64,000 nt of DNA from Bacteroidales bacterium (GCA_022837485.1 JALHHH010000003.1:42153-106152), one strand, 5' to 3'; positions 47,718-55,777 are shown, counted from the first letter of the stretch. The notes: generated by a model not told the origin, from the sequence alone. Made by a program: numbers and translations.

Positions 47718-48227
47718 TTAGTTGTAGGCAAATGTTAGGGTGAAGGTTCCGGTGTAGATACCGGCAGGTATATCTTCCGGGGAGCCAACCAGCAGTGTCG
47801 CACCCACGGTCACGATTTCCTGTCCGCCGGTGAGCACTCCCGTACCGCTTCCGGCCGGAGGGTTTGATGTCCACTCCAGCACCTCAAGGGTTTTATTGCC
47901 CGACTGGTGCAACAGCCAGGCAGATCCCTGAGGCAGCTGTATGGTGAACGTAGCTCCCGGCGCTCCGGTAATGGTAAAGCTGCCTGGCTGCGAAAAACCT
48001 CCGGCCAGAATCACCGATCCCTGAGCTGTACGGACCCCTTCGGGACTCAGTACTATCCGGCCGCCTCCCGTTTCAGGTGAGAATCTGCCAAAGTTCAGCT
48101 GATTCGTCTCCTCCGCTGTAAGGGCTTCGATTACCTCAGCATATGCCTGAGCCGTAACGGCAGGCTGTGCCCACCCCTTCACGGCAATCATCACAAACAG
48201 TACCGTAATCGCTATAACTTGGTTCAT
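47718..48227 (-). CDS. DUF4402 protein 2, putative pilus subunit
   Basis: 169 residues; signal peptide ending KGWAQ. The mature chain begins PAVTAQAYAEVIEAL, an alternating hydrophobic segment resembling a donor strand, then QLNFGRFSPETGGGRIVLSPEG, SFTITGAPGATF and the closing strand AGIYTGTFTLTFAY. This is the DUF4402 fold, an immunoglobulin-like fold found in secreted bacterial proteins. Position between the first DUF4402 gene and the chaperone suggests a second or minor fibre subunit. It lies after a strong terminator and so is likely made in lower amount than subunit 1. Confidence 0.75.
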   Translation of the reverse strand: MNQVIAITVLFVMIAVKGWAQPAVTAQAYAEVIEALTAEETNQLNFGRFSPETGGGRIVLSPEGVRTAQGSVILAGGFSQPGSFTITGAPGATFTIQLPQGSAWLLHQSGNKTLEVLEWTSNPPAGSGTGVLTGGQEIVTVGATLLVGSPEDIPAGIYTGTFTLTFAYN

Positions 48228-48263
48228 GTTTCGGATGTTAAGTATGAAAAGAACGTAGCAGTC

Positions 48264-48294
48264 AAAAAAAAGGGGCGGAGAATATCAGCGCCCC
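48264..48294 (-). terminator. Internal terminator after the first DUF4402 gene
   Basis: On the minus strand GGGGCG pairs with CGCCCC around a loop of about 11 bases and is followed by eight T. It lies 22 bases after the stop of DUF4402 gene 1 and 37 bases before DUF4402 gene 2. Partial read-through would give much of subunit 1 and little of the rest. Confidence 0.8.
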
Positions 48295-48315
48295 ATCCGG
48301 AATTACTTCCTTTTA

Positions 48316-48840
48316 CTATTGGTAGTTAACGGTCACGGTGAACGAACCAGTGTACTGACCGGCTGGCTGGTTGGGATTCACAGCGATTGAACCGCCAATT
48401 TTTATCACCTGACTTCCTTCGCCACTCAACGTACCAAGCGTACCTTCATCGGTAGCAGGGTCTGTCAGGGTAAGATCCATGGTATTCGAACCATTCGTAA
48501 GATCTTCAACAACAGCAGTATTTACGTTATATGCTGCACCTCCAAAACCCGATACAAGGAATTCTGCTGCCTGACGATCACCCGGTACGCTGGGTGCTGC
48601 CAATCCTGTGTAGTCAGCCGAACCATTGGTTGCGATGGATACAGTTCCTCCGGCTGCGCTGGCAATGATGTTACCGAATTTAAGATCCTTGCCTTCATTC
48701 TTCTGGATTGCAATCGGAGTGATGATGTTGGCATAAGCCTGTGCACTTGCATTGGCTGCGGGATTGCTCTGAGCGTTAGCAGAAATGGATGCGAGAGTCA
48801 TTACAACGATGCCTGAGAATGCGATGATTAACTTTTTCAT
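48316..48840 (-). CDS. DUF4402 protein 1, putative major pilus subunit
   Basis: 174 residues; signal peptide MKKLIIAFSGIVVMTLASIS ending ANAQ. The mature N-terminus SAQAYANIITPIAI is a candidate donor strand. It is followed by DLKFGNIIASAAGGTVSIAT, LVSGFGGAAYNV and the last strand QPAGQYTGSFTVTVNY. It is the first gene of the chaperone-usher-like string, has an AT-rich upstream region with an inverted repeat, and is followed at once by a strong terminator, the usual arrangement for an abundant major pilin. Function inferred from fold and context. Confidence 0.78.
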   Translation of the reverse strand: MKKLIIAFSGIVVMTLASISANAQSNPAANASAQAYANIITPIAIQKNEGKDLKFGNIIASAAGGTVSIATNGSADYTGLAAPSVPGDRQAAEFLVSGFGGAAYNVNTAVVEDLTNGSNTMDLTLTDPATDEGTLGTLSGEGSQVIKIGGSIAVNPNQPAGQYTGSFTVTVNYQ

Positions 48841-49255
48841 GGTTTGATGTTTTTTTGTTGTTTATTTTTTTTGAATTGTTTTCTGTTTCATTAACCGGAA
48901 TCCCGGTTTGAATTCGGATCCGGCTTAGTCGAAAAACATGCCATGGGACTTTACCAATACGTGCCAAAGCATGAAAATAAATTGAAGATAATTTTTAGAA
49001 TATTGATTTTCAATTATATAGAATCAATATTTTTTTTAAAGTAATTTTTAGAACGCAGAATTGAATCGTTCCAGTTTTGTTAAATTTTTCCCAAATCGGA
49101 ATAGTGATTACCATTTCGGGACACATTGCCGTATGCAGAACAAAAAAAGACCAATCCTGACATCCCAACCATCCACTAAATTCTGCATCCTTACCCAGGC
49201 GACGGAATCTCGCCGAAAAAGTCTATATTCGTTCGGTGTTTAATGGATTTTACCT
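48841..49255. other. AT-rich divergent regulatory region of the DUF4402 operon
   Basis: 415 bases between the putative major subunit gene (minus) and xdhC-like gene (plus). The centre at about 48970-49060 is extremely AT-rich. No exact TAnnTTTG box was found on either strand, so promoter positions are open. Confidence 0.5.
48999..49031. promoter_or_regulatory. AT-only inverted repeat upstream of the DUF4402 operon
   Basis: AATATTGATT at 48999-49008 is the exact reverse complement of AATCAATATT at 49022-49031, with a 13-base spacer, and a run of T follows. Placed about 160 bases before the first subunit gene, it could be an operator or a curved activation site. No plus-strand gene precedes it, so a terminator is less likely. 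Confidence 0.45.
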
Positions 49256-50044
49256 ATGAAGGATGTACTGTATTTATTGCCTTCCCTTCAGGAGAAGGGT
49301 GAAACGGGGGTGCTTTGCCTACTCACCGCCACCACGGGTTCCACCCCCCGAAAGGCCGGAGCCCGCATGCTGGTAATTGCCGGGGGCGGCACGCACGGCA
49401 CTGTCGGAGGCGGACGTCTTGAATACCTGGTAACAAACGATGCCCGATCCCTAACGGCCGGCAGCCGGCCACATACCCGTCGCTACAATCTGGCCGAAGA
49501 GCCCGGAATGCAGTCGGACGGCACTGCCGAGGTATATTTTGAAGTGTTTACCGGAGGCCCGCTGCTTTACATCTTCGGAGGAGGTCATATCGGCAGGTCA
49601 TTGGCTGGTTTGGCACCTGCACTGGGCTTCCGTACCCAGGTGATCGACCCGAGGCCTGAAATTGCCAACGGCTGGGACGTTGATCAAGGCATTCTGCTGC
49701 AGACGCCCTTTGAAGAAGCCGTAGACATACCCTGCTATGGACCCGACACCTATCTGCTGATTACAAGTCCGAGCCATGAAACCGACGAGTTGCTGCTGGT
49801 AAATCTCCTCCCCCGAGAATTTGCCTACCTCGGCATGGTTGCCGGAAGACAAAAGGTGGCAGAAATCACCAGGCACGCAATTAAAAACCACGGACTTAAT
49901 CCCGGGCTGCTCGAAAAAGCGGATATGCCCGCCGGCATTCGCTTTGCCGCCGAAACCCCGGGCGAAATTGCACTCAGTATCCTCGCACGGATGATTCACG
50001 TTAAAAACAACGCAAAAAACGAAGCCCCGGACCTTAATCCCTGA
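49256..50044 (+). CDS. XdhC/CoxI family protein lacking the CGG motif
   Basis: 262 residues. The N-terminal XdhC/CoxI part has TGSTPRKAGARMLV and GTVGGGRLE; the C-terminal Rossmann part has YIFGGGHIGRSL at 106-117. Known members insert sulfurated molybdenum cofactor into xanthine dehydrogenase-type enzymes. The normal MxCGG motif, whose Cys serves cofactor handling, is MQSDGTAEV here, so the Cys is a Ser and one Gly is an Asp. No molybdenum enzyme is nearby. It may act in a different process or have lost cofactor binding. Start at the ATG 49256; no longer frame is supported. Confidence 0.8.
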   Translation: MKDVLYLLPSLQEKGETGVLCLLTATTGSTPRKAGARMLVIAGGGTHGTVGGGRLEYLVTNDARSLTAGSRPHTRRYNLAEEPGMQSDGTAEVYFEVFTGGPLLYIFGGGHIGRSLAGLAPALGFRTQVIDPRPEIANGWDVDQGILLQTPFEEAVDIPCYGPDTYLLITSPSHETDELLLVNLLPREFAYLGMVAGRQKVAEITRHAIKNHGLNPGLLEKADMPAGIRFAAETPGEIALSILARMIHVKNNAKNEAPDLNP

Positions 50045-50080
50045 AAAGGAGAGAGCCGGAGAAAAAACTGCATAAATCCA

Positions 50081-50088
50081 TACCTTTG
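50081..50088 (+). promoter_or_regulatory. -7 promoter box for the AmgK-like operon
   Basis: TACCTTTG fits TAnnTTTG, 24 bases before the ATG at 50112 and 54 before the alternative ATG at 50142. The closeness to 50112 slightly favours the second start. Confidence 0.5.
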
Positions 50089-50111
50089 CCTCATGCCGGC
50101 GGCACCTCTTT

Positions 50112-51254
50112 ATGCCAGAGCCGGCAGAATACCATCAGCCTATGAACCAGCAGCAAACCCTTATACGGCTTTTCGAATCGTGGTGCGGCGAATCCCACGA
50201 AACTGCCGAACTTCTGCCTCCTTCCGGTTCCGACCGAAGGTACTACCGCCTGACAAGTAAAAACCACCATGCCATCGGAGCCTGGAATCCCGACGTTCGC
50301 GAAAACCAGGCCTTTATCACCCTCAGCCGACATTTTGATGATGCCGGCCTCCCCGTGCCTGCCGTATTTGCAGTCGACCATTCACAGCAAGCCTATCTTC
50401 AAAACGACCTGGGCGATATCACCCTCTTTTCACTGCTTTCGCAGGAAGGGCTGTCGGAAAATGTAAAAGCCCTCTACCGCGATGCCGTGAAGCTTCTTCC
50501 ACGCTTTCAGGTGGATGGTGCAATAAATCTCGACTTCAACGTCTGCTATCCCCGCAAGGCTTTCGACCTGCAATCCATGCGCTGGGACCTCAACTACTTT
50601 AAATACTACTTCGCCCGCCTCTCCGGCTTCGGATTTGACGAGCAAGCCCTGGAAGATGATTTCGACCGGCTCACCGGCTTTCTTCTAAGCGCTGAAAACA
50701 CTTTCTTCCTGTATCGCGATTTCCAGTCGCGCAACATCATGATCTATGGCGGCAAGCCCTGCTTCATCGACTTTCAGGGCGGGCGTCAGGGACCTCTGCA
50801 GTACGACCTGGCTTCTCTGATCTACGACGCCAAAGCCAACCTCCCCCGTGAGTTCCGCAACGAACTGCTTGGGCTTTACATGAAAGAAATTTCCCTGCAT
50901 ACAACTATAGATCCCGACGATTTTACAGCCCGTTACCGGGGATTCATACTCATACGCATACTACAAGCTCTCGGAGCATACGGATTCCGCGGGTTCTACC
51001 AGAAAAAGGAACACTTCCTTCAGAGCATCCCTTATGCCCTCAACAACCTCGACTATCTGCTCACGCACGAACATCCGGGCATAGAACTTCCGGCTCTGGA
51101 AAAGCTGCTGCGCAGTTTCATACAAAGCGACACCATGCGCAACTACGCCAAACCCGGACTGAACCGGAAACGGAGGCGGATTTGTGTTCGACTGTCGCGC
51201 CCTTCCGAATCCGGGACGCCTGGAAGAATACCGAAAACTCACCGGACGCGATGA
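50112..51254 (+). CDS. AmgK-like sugar kinase (phosphotransferase family), 3' end out of frame
   Basis: 380 residues as read; the ATG at 50142 (MNQQQTLIRLF) is an equally good start. An aminoglycoside-phosphotransferase fold with LPPSGSDRRYYRL as the nucleotide loop, YRDFQSRNIM as the catalytic loop and CFIDFQGGRQGPLQYDLASL with the metal-binding Asp. This matches AmgK, which phosphorylates MurNAc and GlcNAc at C1 for cell-wall recycling, and the operon also holds a MurU-like gene. The last 30 residues (from about RKRRR) look non-native: the sequence in the next frame encodes a RapZ C-terminal domain, to which such kinases are, as I recall, fused in many Bacteroidota. A +1 frame break is likely near 51162-51180. 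Confidence 0.75.
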   Translation: MPEPAEYHQPMNQQQTLIRLFESWCGESHETAELLPPSGSDRRYYRLTSKNHHAIGAWNPDVRENQAFITLSRHFDDAGLPVPAVFAVDHSQQAYLQNDLGDITLFSLLSQEGLSENVKALYRDAVKLLPRFQVDGAINLDFNVCYPRKAFDLQSMRWDLNYFKYYFARLSGFGFDEQALEDDFDRLTGFLLSAENTFFLYRDFQSRNIMIYGGKPCFIDFQGGRQGPLQYDLASLIYDAKANLPREFRNELLGLYMKEISLHTTIDPDDFTARYRGFILIRILQALGAYGFRGFYQKKEHFLQSIPYALNNLDYLLTHEHPGIELPALEKLLRSFIQSDTMRNYAKPGLNRKRRRICVRLSRPSESGTPGRIPKTHRTR

Positions 51255-51504
51255 AACCGTAATCCGGTATCTGGCAGGACATCACGAAACCGGACTCTTC
51301 CTTGGTGCCGTGTATACCTTGGTGGACCAGGCCGTGGAAAACTACCTCTCCAGGAAATTCACCAACCTGATGGTAAGCTTCGGATGTACGGGCGGACAGC
51401 ACCGGTCGGTCTACTGTGCTGAACAGCTTTCGGCACACCTGAATAAACGTTTTGGTTTGAATATTAAACCCGAACATACGCAAAAAGAAGAGTGGACGTT
51501 GTAA
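51184..51504 (+). CDS. RapZ C-terminal domain, split from the upstream kinase by a frame break
   Basis: 106 residues if started at the GTG 51184; the frame is open only from 51163, just after a TGA at 51160-51162. The reading GNGGGFVFDCRALPNPGR, then LTGRDETVIRYL, and NLMVSFGCTGGQHRSVYCAEQL are strong marks of the RapZ C-terminal domain, which in E. coli binds glucosamine-6-phosphate and RNA. It has no N-terminal P-loop domain. It overlaps the kinase frame by 71 bases, with a shift of one base, and the normal first strand of the domain is not seen in any frame. Either a damaged fusion or a sequence error. Confidence 0.7.
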   Translation: MFDCRALPNPGRLEEYRKLTGRDETVIRYLAGHHETGLFLGAVYTLVDQAVENYLSRKFTNLMVSFGCTGGQHRSVYCAEQLSAHLNKRFGLNIKPEHTQKEEWTL

Positions 51505-51673
51505 TACCAGCCTTCAGGTCTGAATTGTAAATAATTATATTAACAGAGAAAAACTCCCGACCTCACACTGTAAAACACCGGTTTTTTATCCGGTATTGAA
51601 CCGTTTTAATTCTGCCCGGTTTCTTTTAGTACCGTTTTCGCTGAACGGCTTTCATTTACAAAAAGAGATAACA

Positions 51674-51802
51674 ATGGGAAAAACCATGTGTGAAAAGGGC
51701 AAAAAAGGAGATAAAGACACAAAAGATCCGCAGTTCAAGTGCAAACGCTGCGGTGCACTTGTGAAAAAAGAAAAACAGGTGTGCAAGCCCAAAGAGATAT
51801 AA
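51674..51802 (+). CDS. Small Cys-rich zinc-ribbon-like protein
   Basis: 42 residues from the ATG at 51674; a longer frame exists upstream but the conserved-looking part starts here (MGKTMCEKG). It is very basic and has FKCKRCGALVKKEKQVCK: CxxC plus one further Cys and an N-terminal Cys, enough for one zinc site. It lies in the AmgK-like operon, 11 bases before the next gene. Function unknown; a nucleic-acid or ribosome-associated role would fit the charge but is not shown. Confidence 0.6.
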   Translation: MGKTMCEKGKKGDKDTKDPQFKCKRCGALVKKEKQVCKPKEI

Positions 51803-51813
51803 CACATAATATA

Positions 51814-52194
51814 ATGAAAGAACCTTTTGACGTAGAACCTTTTAAAGCCAGAGAAGAGGTAATAAGACAAACCGTGGATCAGATACGGAAAGACTTTGCC
51901 ATGTTCGGCATGGACGTCGACTTCCCGCTCAGCATGCACATGGTCTACGACGACCTCTTCACCCACCTTGAATACCATTTGAACGGACTGCTTACGGGAA
52001 ATACGCAGAAGCTGATGGCACTTCTATACCAGATTGACCTTCCGGAAAAGGACATTCTGGCAGCATGGGAAGCCCATCCCGAACTTTCTCATGCTCAGGT
52101 AATAGCCGAACTGGTCATTTACCGCGAGTTGAAAAAGGTAATCTTCCGCAACTACTATAAATATTATAAATTGGAAGACGACGCCGGCCTGTGA
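51814..52194 (+). CDS. Conserved-looking cytoplasmic protein of unknown function
   Basis: 126 residues from the ATG at 51814. No signal peptide or membrane segment. It is mostly helical and acidic in the middle, with DFPLSMHMVYDDLFTHLEYHL and a C-terminal REL-KKVIFRNYYKYYKLE stretch rich in Tyr and Lys. I do not recognise the family. Its stop overlaps the GTG start of the MurU-like gene by four bases (GTGA), so their translation is coupled and a role in the same pathway is plausible. Confidence 0.7.
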   Translation: MKEPFDVEPFKAREEVIRQTVDQIRKDFAMFGMDVDFPLSMHMVYDDLFTHLEYHLNGLLTGNTQKLMALLYQIDLPEKDILAAWEAHPELSHAQVIAELVIYRELKKVIFRNYYKYYKLEDDAGL

Positions 52195-52931
52195 AAGCGA
52201 TGATCCTGGCAGCCGGACTGGGATCCCGGCTTAAGCCACTTACCGACCATACCCCGAAAGCCCTGCTGAAAGCCGGCCCATATACCCTGCTCGAATTTGC
52301 CGTTCGCAAACTGAAGGCTGCCGGCATCCGCGACATCATTGTGAATGTGCATCATCATGCCGATCAGATTGAAGATTACCTCAGCCTCCGCACGTTCGGC
52401 TGCAACATCTCCGTATCCGACGAAAGCAGTCAGCTGCTCGACACCGGGGGCGGCATCAAAAAAGCCTCCTGGTTTCTTAGAGGCAGCGAACCATTTATCG
52501 TGTACAACGCCGACATTGTTTGCGGAGCAGACCCTGGCGATATTCTCAGCTCTCATCTGAAGAACGGCAATCTGGCCACCCTGGCCGTCCGCCGGCGCGA
52601 AACCAGCCGTTACCTATTATTCGATGAAGAACTGCATCTGTGCGGATGGGAGAACCGCAGCACCGGCGAACAGATAATATCCATCCCCGGAAGGGCTACA
52701 ACACCACTGGCTTTCAGCGGAATACACGTGATAAATCCCGAAATCTTCACCATGCTTCCCTCAGCAGAGCGTTTTTATCATCCATGCTTACCTTGCCCTC
52801 GCCGGGGAGCATCGTATCGGAGGCTATCACGACACGCACCCTCAGTGGGCCGATGCCGGCAAACCGGAAAGCCTGGAAGAAGCCGGACGCATCGCCTCAG
52901 AAATTCACTTCAAAGACTGACACTGCCATGA
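52191..52931 (+). CDS. MurU-like sugar-1-phosphate nucleotidyltransferase with a frameshift near the 3' end
   Basis: Starts at a GTG overlapping the preceding stop. The N-terminal MILAAGLGSRLKPLTDHTPKALL is the nucleotide-binding signature of the MurU/ManC-like family, and VYNADIVCG holds the metal-binding Asp. MurU makes UDP-MurNAc from MurNAc-1-phosphate, the step after AmgK. From residue about 194 the frame turns basic and Cys-rich. Shifting by +1 at the T5 run 52772-52776 restores a normal ending, FIIHAYLALAGEHRIGGYHD followed by WADAGKPESLEEAGRI, stopping at 52920. One extra T would explain this. The enzyme is truncated and altered if the base is real. Confidence 0.72.
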   Translation: MKAMILAAGLGSRLKPLTDHTPKALLKAGPYTLLEFAVRKLKAAGIRDIIVNVHHHADQIEDYLSLRTFGCNISVSDESSQLLDTGGGIKKASWFLRGSEPFIVYNADIVCGADPGDILSSHLKNGNLATLAVRRRETSRYLLFDEELHLCGWENRSTGEQIISIPGRATTPLAFSGIHVINPEIFTMLPSAERFYHPCLPCPRRGASYRRLSRHAPSVGRCRQTGKPGRSRTHRLRNSLQRLTLP

Positions 52932-55777
52932 AACAAGCCTTCCTCGAAAAACTGGCGGATCTTATCCTGCAAAAGCACAGCGATAAGGGCGACCGATTAC
53001 ACATCGTTATGCCCAACCGTCGCGCCGGACTTTTTCTGCAACGCCACCTGGCCGGCCGAATCACCAAACCCGTATGGATACCACGCATTTTCTCGATCGA
53101 AGATTACGTCTCCTTTCTTACCGGACTCCCCATTCCCGATGCACTTACGCTGATGACAACCCTGTATGAGGCACACCGGCAAACCGAAGGTTCGCGCGCC
53201 TCCGGATTTGACGATTTCTACAGCTGGGGGCGGGGATTGATACGCGACTTTGAAGATGTGGACCAATACCTGGTTGAGCCCGGTCACCTGTTTACGTACC
53301 TCAGCGAAACCAAGGCCCTTTCACTCTGGAACATGAACGAACGGCAGCTTACGGACTTCGAGCAACACTACCTTCAGTTCTTCAATTCCCTTCCGGAATA
53401 CTACAGGCATTACTCGGAAGAACTGCTGAAGCAGGGAACGGCGACGCACGGCATGGCATGCCGGCTGCTGGCTTCCGATCCGGAACGGTATGCTGCCAAA
53501 GGCACCCGGGATCACGTTATCTTTGCGGGCTTTAACGCCCTGACACCCGCACAGCTGACCTTTATACGACATCTTCTGGCTGCAGAAAGCGCATCCCTGT
53601 TCTGGGATGCAGATGCATATTACATCAACAACCCTCAGCAGGAAGCCGGAATCTTCCTGAGAAAATATAAGGACGACCACAGTCTGGGCGAGTTCGGAGA
53701 GGTATCCGACTTCTTTATGTCAACTCCGCACAGCATCACTCTGGCAGGAGCCACGCGAATGAACGGACAGGCACAACTGGCCGGCAGGCTGCTGCGCAAC
53801 CTGATTGAAGAAAAAGGCCCGGAGGTTCTCAATCAGACGGCTGTAATACTCGCTGACGAAACCCTGCTGCTACCACTGCTCAACGCCATCCCCCCCGAAA
53901 CCGGTGCCTACAACATCACCATGGGATTCCCCCTGCAGCAATCGCCTCTTTTTACCCTGACCGACACCCTGATAGAAATGTACGTTCACTCCCGCCCCGG
54001 CAGGATTGACAACGAACCGCAGTTTTACTACAAACACCTGCTCGATCTGCTGCAGCACAACAATCTGAGCCTCCCAAACCGGGCAGCGGGAAACAGCGAA
54101 CTCAGCACCCTCATACGAAAATCGAACCGTGCATTCCTTAGCTATTCCGATATTGCAGCCGGCACCGATCCCGATAATCCCATACTGCCGCTGCTGAACG
54201 CTTTACTGACGGGGGAAGCAACTGCCGACGGACTGCTGAAACGCATCGTCCGGCTGCTTGATTACCTCAGAGACCGGGAGGAAACGTTTTCGGAAGGCAG
54301 CATAAACAGCGAAATCCTTTTTCACATTGCAAGCATCACCGAAAGGCTAAGAACACTTTCCGGCACTTCTGCGTTTATCACGGAACTTCGTACCCTTCAT
54401 GCCCTTTTCAGGGAAAGTGCAGCTGCCACACCCGTTGCATTTTACGGTGAGCCGCTGAAAGGTGTGCAGGTGATGGGAATGCTCGAAACCCGGCTGCTCG
54501 ACTTCGAATACCTGATTCTTGTCGGAGCCAACGAAGACATACTTCCGGCGGCCAGATCCTACAACTCCTTTATTCCGTTCGACATACGACGTGAGTTTGG
54601 ACTTCCCACGCACCACGAGCACCAGGCTGTGTTTGCATATCACTTCTATCGTCTGTTGCAGCGCTGCTCCCATGCATGGCTCATCTACAATGCCATACCG
54701 GGCGATCTGGGCAGCGGAGAACGAAGCCGCTTCCTAAATCAGCTGGCTTTTGAAATGCCTGCTTATAGTAAATCGGTAGTTATCAATGAATTAACAGCCT
54801 CGACATCCCCTTCAACTTCAATACCCTCACCAGTGAGCGTAGCTAAAGATACGGATGTTAGTTCACGGCTCTCTCAGCTGGCCGGCAGCGGCTTTTCACC
54901 TACAGCCCTCAGCAGCTACCTGCAGTGCCGACTAAAATTCTACTTCAAGTACATCCTGAGGGTTGACGAGGAAGATACACTGGAAGACACCATTGACAAC
55001 CGTACGCTGGGAACCGTAATACACGAGGTGCTGCAGAACTTTTACACACCCTTCATCAACAGCTTCCCTGGCAGGGAAGACTACAGCAGTATTGCAACAA
55101 AGATTCCCGATGCCGTTGCACAGGCCTTAAAAAAGCACTATCCCGGAGGCGACATCCAAACAGGCAGAAACCTCCTCATCAGCAAACTCGCCGAAACCTG
55201 GATCGAAAAATTCCTGAAAATGGAAGCGGAAACGAAATACAACCCCTCTGCCGGCAGTTTTCTGATTGCCCTGGAACGGCAACTCAAGACCAGTCTGCGG
55301 ATACCCATGCCTAACGGCGAAATGCGTGAAATTGCCCTTTTGGGGAAAGCCGACCGCATCGACCGTCATGAGGGTGTAACCCGCATCATCGACTATAAAA
55401 CCGGGAAAGTTGCTCCTAAAGATCTGGATGTTAAAGAAGTTGAAACGCTGTTCAACCCGCCGCCAAAGAAAATCACGAACGATAAGGCATTTCAGCTGAT
55501 GTTCTACCTGCTGCTGGCCGAAAGATCCGGGGAAATAGAAACCGCAGGAACTCCGCTCAGTGCCGGAATCGTCACCTTCCGTTCCCTTAAAAACGGATTC
55601 ATCCCCCTGAATCTCACCGACACAAGCACCTCCACAGCCCTTCATTTCTTTGAAGAAGGACTTAAAAATCTGTTTACGGAAATGTTCGACGAAACCATCC
55701 CGTTTACACAAACCGAAAATCAGGACAACTGCAGGTATTGTCCGTACAAGGCCATCTGCAGTATCCATACGGATTAG
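52928..55777 (+). CDS. AddB/RexB-like PD-(D/E)XK exonuclease
   Basis: 949 residues from the ATG at 52928, where the family-like N-terminus LHIVMPNRRAGLFLQRHLA begins; the frame is open upstream only through the MurU-like gene. The middle is a helicase-like but inactive fold (VGANEDILPAARSYN). The C-terminal nuclease domain has LGTVIHEVLQNFY, LGKADRIDR and IIDYKTGK, the PD-(D/E)XK core. Cys in YLQCRLKF with the three Cys in CRYCPYKAIC can form the iron-sulfur staple of AddB. With an AddA helicase it would process double-strand breaks for RecA. No addA is within the window downstream. Confidence 0.85.
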   Translation: MKQAFLEKLADLILQKHSDKGDRLHIVMPNRRAGLFLQRHLAGRITKPVWIPRIFSIEDYVSFLTGLPIPDALTLMTTLYEAHRQTEGSRASGFDDFYSWGRGLIRDFEDVDQYLVEPGHLFTYLSETKALSLWNMNERQLTDFEQHYLQFFNSLPEYYRHYSEELLKQGTATHGMACRLLASDPERYAAKGTRDHVIFAGFNALTPAQLTFIRHLLAAESASLFWDADAYYINNPQQEAGIFLRKYKDDHSLGEFGEVSDFFMSTPHSITLAGATRMNGQAQLAGRLLRNLIEEKGPEVLNQTAVILADETLLLPLLNAIPPETGAYNITMGFPLQQSPLFTLTDTLIEMYVHSRPGRIDNEPQFYYKHLLDLLQHNNLSLPNRAAGNSELSTLIRKSNRAFLSYSDIAAGTDPDNPILPLLNALLTGEATADGLLKRIVRLLDYLRDREETFSEGSINSEILFHIASITERLRTLSGTSAFITELRTLHALFRESAAATPVAFYGEPLKGVQVMGMLETRLLDFEYLILVGANEDILPAARSYNSFIPFDIRREFGLPTHHEHQAVFAYHFYRLLQRCSHAWLIYNAIPGDLGSGERSRFLNQLAFEMPAYSKSVVINELTASTSPSTSIPSPVSVAKDTDVSSRLSQLAGSGFSPTALSSYLQCRLKFYFKYILRVDEEDTLEDTIDNRTLGTVIHEVLQNFYTPFINSFPGREDYSSIATKIPDAVAQALKKHYPGGDIQTGRNLLISKLAETWIEKFLKMEAETKYNPSAGSFLIALERQLKTSLRIPMPNGEMREIALLGKADRIDRHEGVTRIIDYKTGKVAPKDLDVKEVETLFNPPPKKITNDKAFQLMFYLLLAERSGEIETAGTPLSAGIVTFRSLKNGFIPLNLTDTSTSTALHFFEEGLKNLFTEMFDETIPFTQTENQDNCRYCPYKAICSIHTD

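Noticed and set aside
48999..49040. Reading the AT inverted repeat plus T-run as a plus-strand terminator
   Set aside because: No plus-strand gene ends near it, and the stem is AT-only, so a terminator role is weak.
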